Assembly: GCA_036517235.1 (NCBI GenBank)
Contig: DATDXL010000048.1
Location: 1-5,220 of the forward strand
Direction of reading: 5' to 3'
Source: 2-02-FULL-46-13 sp036517235
Lineage (GTDB): Bacteria; Patescibacteriota; Minisyncoccia; Phycocordibacterales; DSPV01
Length of the DNA: 5,220 nt
Each line of letters starts with the position of its first letter. Positions within the stretch are counted from its first letter, which is position 1. The notes under the pieces are model-generated. The model made no database searches, was not told where the DNA came from, and saw nothing but the letters and a program-made list of their open reading frames with translations. Both the position numbers and the translations under genes were made by a program. This document shows, in pieces, positions 1 to 4,676 of this stretch.

Positions 1-2
1 CC

Positions 3-30
3 TTGACAGAAATTCACCACAATGTATAAT
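3..30 (+). promoter_or_regulatory. Consensus sigma70-type promoter for the unknown gene at 103
   Basis: TTGACA at 3-8 and TATAAT at 25-30, separated by 16 bp, match both consensus hexamers exactly. A TG sits immediately before the -10. Transcription would start near 37, leaving a leader of about 65 to 95 bases before the downstream start codons. This is the strongest promoter sequence in the window. Confidence 0.85.
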
Positions 31-102
31 AGAACGGGGTTAGTAAAGGGTTCATTCAACAAAAAACCGGTCTGCTTCTAATTCTGACTAGGTCGGAGGT
101 CG

Positions 103-768
103 ATGTGGACTACAACAAAAGAAAGGGGAGCTATGAGCAAAGAGCTTGTAACTACCAAACAGACGGATTCGGTCCAACACATGGCCAATGCCAAAGGTGT
201 CGGACGCGTGAGGTTTCAGAAAGCCCTCGACGACGGGAGATTCTCGCGGTTTCTCGACGGATTAAAGGAGCTCGAGTATGTCCACGAATTCCGCATCCAC
301 AAGGATGGGGTAGACGTGCCAGCTCTCATCGGACGGCTACGCCCGACATACTTCGTTTCGGAGTATGCCGAAGCAATGATGGGAAATCAAGAGTTTCTGA
401 TCGGTCCGAAAGAAGACGCGGTCATACGCGTGTACACCTGTGCAAGTCTCGGGGTCGCTGGTTGGAGCGAGACGGACTTTCTCGGTCCCAAGGGATACGA
501 GCATGTGAAGCAATTCGGCCTCGGGAAATGTATGCCGGATGACGCACAGTATGTCCGCATCGCTCACTCAAAGCAGGAACTCAATGAGTGGATCCGTTTT
601 GCACACGATCCTATTTCTGCGGTCGGCTACTCCAGCGTGTTCCTCGTCGGGCACGTTAGCGTCGGTGGCCTCTGTGTCTTCGGCGACGGCCTGCACTCGC
701 TCTACGGGCTCCTTCCCGGCCGCCTTGTTGCTCTGCGTCTCGCAAGTCCCGTTAGAAATCCAGCTTAG
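103..768 (+). CDS. Uncharacterised protein (221 aa)
   Basis: I do not recognise a named family. The reading frame runs to TAG at 766-768, and its codons end mostly in G or C, including in the C-terminal third, which supports real coding. The start is uncertain. ATG 103 follows GGAGG (95-99) with only three bases between. ATG 133, in frame, follows AAGGGGAG (123-130) with two. Starting at 133 gives 211 aa beginning MSKELVTT. The first 30 or so residues are polar. Residues 36-68 look helical (RFQKALDDGRFSRFLDGLKE), residues 106-118 hold a beta-type stretch VIRVYTCASLG, and residues 178-212 are hydrophobic but too glycine-rich for a clear membrane helix. From memory the pattern 'IRxYTCxSLG...VFxVxH' resembles short single-domain hypothetical proteins frequent in Parcubacteria, which I cannot verify here. 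It is a single-gene unit with its own promoter and terminator. The last residues (SPVRN) are encoded by the left arm of a 15-bp inverted repeat. Confidence 0.7.
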   Translation: MWTTTKERGAMSKELVTTKQTDSVQHMANAKGVGRVRFQKALDDGRFSRFLDGLKELEYVHEFRIHKDGVDVPALIGRLRPTYFVSEYAEAMMGNQEFLIGPKEDAVIRVYTCASLGVAGWSETDFLGPKGYEHVKQFGLGKCMPDDAQYVRIAHSKQELNEWIRFAHDPISAVGYSSVFLVGHVSVGGLCVFGDGLHSLYGLLPGRLVALRLASPVRNPA

Positions 769-849
769 TTTTGATTCATAGCAGGCGGATTCTTGAAACA
801 CAGACTCCGCCTTTTCTTTTGGTCATGGAATGAAGATTTCTAACGGGAC
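746..849. repeat. 15-bp perfect inverted repeat bracketing the terminator
   Basis: GTCCCGTTAGAAATC (746-760) and its exact reverse complement (835-849) are separated by 74 bases that contain the stop codon and the terminator hairpin. The left arm lies inside the coding sequence. In RNA the arms could form an outer stem around the terminator. In DNA the layout resembles a 104-bp miniature element with terminal inverted repeats. Only AA is shared at the two outer edges, so a target duplication is not demonstrated. Confidence 0.6.
784..820 (+). terminator. Intrinsic terminator of the unknown gene
   Basis: GGCGGA (784-789) pairs with TCCGCC (806-811). After one mismatch, TCT (791-793) pairs with AGA (802-804), closing an 8-base loop. 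TTTTCTTTT follows at 812-820. It lies 15 bases after the stop at 768. Confidence 0.8.
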
Positions 850-908
850 AAGTCCTAAGGCTTTGGAGACTAAACCCTCTTAGAGCCTTGGTCTTTAGTC
901 CTTCCGTT
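842..908 (+). other. Structured non-coding segment with competing or pseudoknotted stems
   Basis: AACGGGA (842-848) can pair with TTCCGTT (902-908), with one G-U pair. Inside, AAGGCT (857-862) pairs with AGCCTT (884-889), and GACTAAA (868-874) pairs with TTTAGTC (894-900). The two inner stems cross, so they either form an H-type pseudoknot or exclude each other. No open reading frame or clear promoter of its own was seen between 821 and 988. It could be a 3' UTR, a small RNA, or part of a decayed element. It matches no RNA family I know. Confidence 0.35.
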
Positions 909-922
909 CCTAAAAGCGAATC

Positions 923-960
923 TCAGCATCGTATAGAAAAGTCCGATGCTGATTTATTTT
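923..960 (+). terminator. Second terminator-like hairpin with U tract
   Basis: TCAGCATCG (923-931) pairs perfectly with CGATGCTGA (944-952) around a 12-base loop, followed by TTTATTTT (953-960). This fits an intrinsic terminator on the plus strand, although the preceding gene already has one at 784-820. That suggests a separate short transcript across about 820-960 or a backup terminator. On the minus strand the flank after the hairpin is GATTCGCTTTT, a weak U tract, so ending the regulator transcript here is possible but less likely. Confidence 0.6.
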
Positions 961-988
961 ACCTAGTACATTAATGATGGACATGTCT

Positions 989-1026
989 ATGTAACATATC
1001 AATGCGGTCGCATCAAGATGTTACAT
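989..1026. repeat. 38-bp palindrome at the 3' end of the PaaX-like gene
   Basis: ATGTAACAT (989-997) and ATGTTACAT (1018-1026) are inverted 9-bp arms. A second inverted pair, ATGCG/CGCAT (1002-1006 / 1009-1013), sits on the same dyad axis. The right arm contains the stop codon of the minus-strand regulator (1021-1023). It matches the palindrome at 1604-1641 at 28 of 38 positions when aligned without gaps. There is no U tract on either side, so a terminator role is not favoured. A protein-binding site is the more natural reading. Confidence 0.6.
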
Positions 1027-1539
1027 GTGGAATTGTTGCTTGAGGTGCAGTTCAGTATCGATCGAATCCGCAACAATATATCGGACAAACCGCCGGACGT
1101 TGTAGAATTCGATGAGGTAGGTTACCTCTTTTTCGCAGTTTGCAGGGTGGACGAACACAGATTTCTGCAACTCTTTGAATCCAAGTTGGCGCAAGTGAAA
1201 ACGGAAGGAATCTCGGACTTTCTTGAGGCGTTCAGGTACGTCAAACATAACGATACGCCATTTTTTATCCCATCGATTTGGCACTATAAGACGTAACGTT
1301 TCAAGATTGTATCGAAGAGCGGTCTTTTTTCCACGCTCATTCAAAACCAGTGTTATCGTGCCGTCCGTATTTGCCATCTCACGTAAGAGTTTGGATTGAT
1401 AGAGAGATTTCACGGCACGACGCAAACTCATTCGATTTATCTTCTTCCACTCGGCATGCATTTCTCGAATGATTCTGAAATAACGGTTTGGCGAGTGAGT
1501 GAGACCAAGCGCGACTCCACCCATGAGGAGCAACAGCAC
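1021..1539 (-). CDS. PaaX-like winged-helix regulator with Cas2-fold domain
   Basis: This is a PaaX-type transcriptional regulator of the kind abundant in CPR genomes and often auto-annotated as CRISPR endonuclease Cas2. From the GTG at 1539 the protein has 172 aa. Residues 1-30 are an N-terminal helix region with VALGLTHSPNRYFRII. Residues 34-76 form a winged helix (INRMSLRRAVKSLYQSKLL, then wing DGTITLVLNERGKK). Residues 94-160 form a Cas2-like ferredoxin fold starting WRIVMFDVPE, with Asp100 at the position of the Cas2 metal-binding Asp. No other cas gene and no CRISPR array is nearby, so a role in spacer acquisition is not supported. The frame stays open upstream to a stop at 1609-1611, encoding ISRLGPVQQKV, which resembles the N-terminus of family members. 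The true start is therefore probably earlier, with no ATG/GTG/TTG available except this GTG (ATT at 1603-1605 is one candidate). It is divergent from gatC and likely autoregulated through the palindrome at 1604-1641. Confidence 0.85.
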   Translation of the reverse strand: MLLLLMGGVALGLTHSPNRYFRIIREMHAEWKKINRMSLRRAVKSLYQSKLLREMANTDGTITLVLNERGKKTALRYNLETLRLIVPNRWDKKWRIVMFDVPERLKKVRDSFRFHLRQLGFKELQKSVFVHPANCEKEVTYLIEFYNVRRFVRYIVADSIDTELHLKQQFHM

Positions 1540-1603
1540 TTTTTGCTGTACTGGACCTAACCTGCTGATCGCACTGTTTTTTGAACGGGAAGATATTGTA
1601 GTA

Positions 1604-1641
1604 ATGTATCATCTTCTTGCTATCGCGGCAAGATGATACAT
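1604..1641. promoter_or_regulatory. 38-bp palindromic putative operator between regulator and gatC
   Basis: ATGTATCATCTT (1604-1615) and AAGATGATACAT (1630-1641) are perfect 12-bp inverted arms, extended to 13 bp by A1603/T1642. They lie in the divergent intergenic region, just upstream of the gatC promoter and overlapping the probable 5' end of the regulator gene. Arm length, 20-bp gap between the 9-bp cores and overall sequence follow the palindrome at 989-1026. An alternative fold pairs CTTGC (1616-1620) with GCAAG (1628-1632). Binding by the PaaX-like protein is inferred from position and symmetry only. Confidence 0.6.
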
Positions 1642-1646
1642 TTACT

Positions 1647-1678
1647 TTGGATTTTTTGGATATAGCTATGGTATTATA
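1647..1678 (+). promoter_or_regulatory. Extended -10 promoter of gatC (short leader), overlapping a minus-strand -10
   Basis: TGGTATTAT (1669-1677) is an extended -10. A weak -35 (TTGGAT, 1647-1652) lies 19 bp upstream. The start site would fall near 1683-1685, only three to five bases before the gatC ATG, so the mRNA is nearly leaderless. This agrees with the lack of a Shine-Dalgarno sequence. On the minus strand the same bases read TATAAT (1678 to 1673), a possible -10 for the divergent regulator with a poor -35 (TTAGGA, 1701 to 1696). Confidence 0.6.
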
Positions 1679-1687
1679 GACATTGTC

Positions 1688-1969
1688 ATGTTGAGTCCTA
1701 AGGATATAGATAATCTTGCCGCGCTGGCCCGCCTTGATATTCCCGCCGAAGAAAAAGAAATCTTGCGAAAAGAGGTTGATTCGATTTTGGGGTACGTCAG
1801 TGAAGTGCAGGAACTTTCAGGAGGTGAGGTCAAGAAGGAAGCAGGGGAAGTCCGCAACGTGTTCCGCGAGGATACAAATCCGCATCTTTCGGGTGAATTT
1901 ACCGAAGATCTGCTTGCTGAAGCTCCGCAGAGGCAGGATCAGTTCGTAAAAGTGAAAAAAATCTTGTAA
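1688..1969 (+). CDS. gatC: Glu-tRNA(Gln)/Asp-tRNA(Asn) amidotransferase subunit C
   Basis: GatC is the small subunit of the heterotrimeric GatCAB amidotransferase. It wraps around GatA and links it to GatB in the cytoplasm, so that misacylated Glu-tRNA(Gln) and/or Asp-tRNA(Asn) can be amidated. The 93-aa length is typical. The N-terminal helical part has the family pattern NLAALARLDIPAEEKE followed by EVDSILGYVSEVQEL (about residues 9-43). The C-terminal tail has the expected R-D (FREDTNPH, about residues 59-66), EAPQRQDQFV and VKKIL ending. Translation starts at ATG 1688 within a few bases of the predicted transcription start, without a Shine-Dalgarno site. gatA follows 67 bases after the stop, and gatB is not in the window. 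Confidence 0.93.
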   Translation: MLSPKDIDNLAALARLDIPAEEKEILRKEVDSILGYVSEVQELSGGEVKKEAGEVRNVFREDTNPHLSGEFTEDLLAEAPQRQDQFVKVKKIL

Positions 1970-1975
1970 CACGAA

Positions 1976-2023
1976 TCATGTAACAAGTTCCAACTCTTTC
2001 TTGATTTGCTATATGTTACATGA
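1976..2023. repeat. Inverted repeat between gatC and gatA, related to the 38-bp palindromes
   Basis: TCATGTAACA (1976-1985) and TGTTACATGA (2014-2023) are perfect 10-bp inverted arms with a 28-base gap. The core ATGTTACAT (2013-2021) is identical to the right arm at 1018-1026. The gap is six bases longer than in the other two copies when measured between 9-bp cores, and the interior is not clearly conserved. The arms could form a stem in the gatC-gatA mRNA or be a third binding site for the same protein. No U tract follows, so it is not a terminator. Confidence 0.5.
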
Positions 2024-2036
2024 CCTATGTGCAACC

Positions 2037-3476
2037 ATGAAAATTGATACAAGCAAACTAACTATTATCTCTACACACCGCCATTTGATTGATGGTGACT
2101 TTACCGCGCGCGAGCTCGCGCAGGAATACCTTTCGATGATCGAGAAGAAAGATAAAGAAATCCACGCCTATCTCGAAGTATTCGACGATGTTCTAGACCA
2201 AGCGCACGAGGCAGATAAGCGTATCGCTTCAAAAAGAGATGTTCACTCACTAACCGGTATTCCGCTTGCCATGAAAGATAACATTTTGATAAAAGGGTAT
2301 CGCTGTGGCGCCGCGTCGAAGATACTAGAGGGATACTATGCGACGTATGACTCGACTGCTGCTCGGAAGCTTAAGGAGGCGGGGGCTGTGTTTTTGGGAC
2401 GTGCCAACATGGATGAATTCGCCATGGGGGCTTCAACCGAGAGCTCTGCATATGGTCCTACAAAAAATCCTCACGACCTTACAAGAGTGCCCGGAGGTAC
2501 CTCTGGAGGATCTGCTGCGGCAGTTGCTGCTTCTATGTCTCTTGGGGCATTTGGCTCTGATACGGGAGGTTCGGTAAGACAGCCGTCTGCATTTTGCGGT
2601 GTCGTTGGTTTCAAGCCAACCTATGGAGCTGTGTCTCGCTTCGGTCTCATGGCCATGGGATCATCACTCGACCAGATAAGCCCTTCTGCAAAGACTGTGG
2701 AAGATGCTGAGATTCTTTTCAATACAGTTCGAGGACTTGATCCGCTGGATAGCACATCTATTTCGGAAGATACCTATGGAAAAACAGAAATGCCTAAGAA
2801 ATTTGTGATAGGAGTTCCTCGGGATTTTACTCATGCAGAGGGTGTCGATGTGTCAGTCATCGAGAATTTTGAGAGGAATATCGATTTGTTCAAGGATAAT
2901 GGTTTTGAAATACGAGACGTAGTTATGGAAGCGATACCGTATTCTCTTCCCGCCTACTATATCATTATGCCTGCGGAAGTGTCTTCCAACCTTGCCCGCT
3001 ACGATGGAGTGAAGTTCGGTGCATACGAAGAAGGGAAAGACCTCATGCAGGATTATTATCTGACACGAGGAAGGTTGTTTGGAAAAGAAGTGCGTCGCCG
3101 CATCATTCTCGGTACGTATGTGCTTTCTGCCGGTTACTATGATGCGTACTATGGAAAAGCGAATCAGGTGAGGAACTTGATACGCGATGATTTTAAGCTT
3201 GTATTTGCAAGTGGCGTACATGCAATAGCAACTCCTACAACACCCTCCCCCGCGTTCAAGCTCGGTGAAAAGACGAACGACCCTTTGCAAATGTATTTGG
3301 CAGACATATTTACGGTGACCGCAAATATCGTTGGTGTCCCCGCTCTCTCGATTCCGTCTGGTTTTGTGGAAGTAGATGGGAAAAAATTACCTCTCGGTGT
3401 CCAGCTACAGGCCGCTCATGGGCGAGAAGATATCCTCTTTGAGATAGGTAAAAAATTTGAGAAAATAAGGGGATAA
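2037..3476 (+). CDS. gatA: Glu-tRNA(Gln)/Asp-tRNA(Asn) amidotransferase subunit A
   Basis: GatA is the glutaminase subunit of GatCAB. It hydrolyses glutamine and passes ammonia to GatB, which amidates the tRNA-bound Glu or Asp. It belongs to the amidase-signature family. From ATG 2037 it has 479 aa, close to the usual 480-490. Visible landmarks are the catalytic Lys80 in GIPLAMKDNIL, the glycine/serine-rich motif VPGGTSGGSAAAVAA (about 151-165), and the nucleophile Ser179 in GSDTGGSVRQP, followed by VVGFKPTYGAVSRFG and SSLDQISP. The position normally filled by the cis-Ser (first Ser of GGSSGGS) is Thr155 here. The frame is open upstream to TTG 2001 and includes ATG 2013, but homology starts at MKIDTSKLT, so 2037 is preferred. 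No good Shine-Dalgarno site precedes it. The product works with the upstream gatC; gatB must lie elsewhere. Confidence 0.95.
   Translation: MKIDTSKLTIISTHRHLIDGDFTARELAQEYLSMIEKKDKEIHAYLEVFDDVLDQAHEADKRIASKRDVHSLTGIPLAMKDNILIKGYRCGAASKILEGYYATYDSTAARKLKEAGAVFLGRANMDEFAMGASTESSAYGPTKNPHDLTRVPGGTSGGSAAAVAASMSLGAFGSDTGGSVRQPSAFCGVVGFKPTYGAVSRFGLMAMGSSLDQISPSAKTVEDAEILFNTVRGLDPLDSTSISEDTYGKTEMPKKFVIGVPRDFTHAEGVDVSVIENFERNIDLFKDNGFEIRDVVMEAIPYSLPAYYIIMPAEVSSNLARYDGVKFGAYEEGKDLMQDYYLTRGRLFGKEVRRRIILGTYVLSAGYYDAYYGKANQVRNLIRDDFKLVFASGVHAIATPTTPSPAFKLGEKTNDPLQMYLADIFTVTANIVGVPALSIPSGFVEVDGKKLPLGVQLQAAHGREDILFEIGKKFEKIRG
3467..3473 (+). promoter_or_regulatory. Ribosome-binding site overlapping the gatA stop
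   Basis: AAGGGGA ends six bases before ATG 3480 and abuts the gatA TAA (3474-3476). It is the clearest Shine-Dalgarno sequence of any gene start in the window. It fixes the start of the downstream gene and indicates translation from the same transcript. Confidence 0.75.
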
Positions 3477-3479
3477 TAT

Positions 3480-4670
3480 ATGCCCCCTAAAGAAAGAAAA
3501 CCATCTCCGAGGAATTCAAGCTCACTGCGATCCTCGCGCTCATCGCATTCTTCCAAACCTACTACCAGTGGGCCCCGTGCGCGCGAAAAATCGTACGAAG
3601 TGTTCATTATCTTGCTTTTGGTTCTTGTTCTGATGAACTGGCTTCTAGGCTTGTTCCGTGGGGATTTTCTCAAGCGTTTCTCTTCTCCCTTTTCGTCGGT
3701 CAGCTCACTTCAAGATATTAGGACTCCGATCGGGGGCGATATTTCTTTGTCTACAGACTCCGAGATTTTCTCATTTCCCGGTGGACCTTCGCTTGGTACA
3801 CAGCAGAAGGGTGCTAAGGGAGTTGTCGCGGGCGGACCCGAGGTTTTCAATGGCGAGCGGTACTGGTTCGTCGATTTCGCCTCCGGCCCCGACGGGTGGG
3901 TCCCTGAGAGCGTTTTGCGAAGCGGGAATGGTGGAGTGTTTGACCCTGGCGACACCCCTGTGGGCTCTGGTGTGAGATCTAGAGGAGACACAGAAGTGAG
4001 AAGTTCTCCGGGGGGACCGTCTATAGGTATACAAGCTGAAGGTGCAAGAGGTGTGATAACCAAAGGTCCCGAGTACGCCAACGGCGAACGCTTCTGGTAT
4101 GTGGATTTCGCCTCCGGCCCGGACGGGTGGGTTCTGGAAAAGGATATTGAGCTCCAAAAAGAGGACAGTCTCTTTTCAAAAATATGGGGAGGTATCGTAG
4201 GCTCCTTCAAACTTATCTCGACCATTCTCTCCCTGCTCTTCCTCACAGGTATCATCTATTCAGTGATACGAGTGGGTCAGGTCAACGCAGAAGAGCACAA
4301 GAAGGAAAAACAGAAAGAAAGTCCCGTCTATGCAGCTTCAGCGGCTCAAGAACATGCCAACCGTCGGTGGGAGAGAGTGCTCACGCACGCGCAAACGCAA
4401 AGTCCGGCAGACTGGCGGCTTGCCATCCTCGAGGCGGACATCATGCTTGCGGAGCTTCTAGATAGGATGGGCTATATCGGCGAGAATGTCGGAGAGAAAT
4501 TGAAGCGCATCGAACAAAGCGATTTCAATTCTATCGATGATGCGTGGGAAGCGCACAAAGTGCGCAATCTCATCGCGCACCAAGGATCCGACTACGTGCT
4601 CTCCCAGCGCGAAGCCCAACGGGTGATAGGTCTCTACGCGAATGTGTTTCGCGAGTTCCGATATATATAA
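3480..4670 (+). CDS. Membrane protein: two SH3-like repeats and a HEPN-like C-terminal domain
   Basis: No named gene is recognised (396 aa). Residues 1-40 are basic and Ser/Arg-rich. TM1 spans about 41-59 (VFIILLLVLVLMNWLLGLF). Two SH3-like repeats with a 77-residue period follow at about 94-146 and 171-223, each with PGGPS(L/I)G, GA(K/R)GV, NGER(Y/F)W and VDFASGPDGWV. TM2 spans about 243-262. The charged linker (EEHKKEKQKE) leads to a helical C-terminal domain (about 296-396) with KVRNLIAHQGS, in which Arg362-Asn363-x3-His367 fits the Rx4-6H motif of HEPN domains. By the positive-inside rule both termini are cytoplasmic and the SH3 pair is outside. Bacterial SH3 domains often bind cell-wall peptides. 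HEPN domains are often RNases, but some are inactive, so function stays open. It starts three bases after gatA in the same operon and converges on the tRNA gene with a 6-bp gap and no terminator of its own. Confidence 0.85.
   Translation: MPPKERKPSPRNSSSLRSSRSSHSSKPTTSGPRAREKSYEVFIILLLVLVLMNWLLGLFRGDFLKRFSSPFSSVSSLQDIRTPIGGDISLSTDSEIFSFPGGPSLGTQQKGAKGVVAGGPEVFNGERYWFVDFASGPDGWVPESVLRSGNGGVFDPGDTPVGSGVRSRGDTEVRSSPGGPSIGIQAEGARGVITKGPEYANGERFWYVDFASGPDGWVLEKDIELQKEDSLFSKIWGGIVGSFKLISTILSLLFLTGIIYSVIRVGQVNAEEHKKEKQKESPVYAASAAQEHANRRWERVLTHAQTQSPADWRLAILEADIMLAELLDRMGYIGENVGEKLKRIEQSDFNSIDDAWEAHKVRNLIAHQGSDYVLSQREAQRVIGLYANVFREFRYI
3873..4132 (+). repeat. Tandem SH3 repeat, conserved DNA core
   Basis: The segments at 3873-3901 and 4104-4132 (231 bp apart, encoding DFASGPDGWV) differ at a single base, at a codon third position, across 29 bp, while the surrounding repeat has diverged. 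This suggests domain duplication with later sequence homogenisation, or strong constraint on the core. Confidence 0.7.
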
Positions 4671-4676
4671 TACTTG

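Noticed and set aside
105..542. Second plus-strand frame overlapping the unknown gene
   Set aside because: It is Arg/Ser-rich shadow translation of the GC-rich gene in another frame, ending well before the gene does.
842..960. tmRNA, 6S or riboswitch identity for the structured segment
   Set aside because: None of the diagnostic sequence landmarks of these RNAs could be found, so only generic structure is reported.
1018..1296. Plus-strand 92-codon frame opposite the PaaX-like gene
   Set aside because: The opposite strand encodes a clear conserved protein over the whole span, so this frame is its shadow.
989..1641. CRISPR locus (Cas2-like protein with two repeat-like palindromes)
   Set aside because: The protein has a PaaX-type winged helix fused to the Cas2 fold. 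There are no cas1 or effector genes, and the two 38-bp sites are 615 bp apart with a gene, not a spacer, between them.
989..1641. IS200/IS605-type element with hairpin ends
   Set aside because: No Y1 HUH transposase or TnpB/IscB gene is present. The enclosed protein is a regulator, so only the palindromic layout is reminiscent.
1976..2023. Terminator between gatC and gatA
   Set aside because: The inverted arms are far apart, A/T-rich and not followed by a U tract; gatC and gatA function together and are expected on one transcript.
3710..4255. Long minus-strand open frame inside the SH3 protein gene
   Set aside because: It is an antisense shadow of the plus-strand gene. Its apparent internal repeats come from the SH3 duplication, and it has no ribosome-binding site or recognisable protein pattern.
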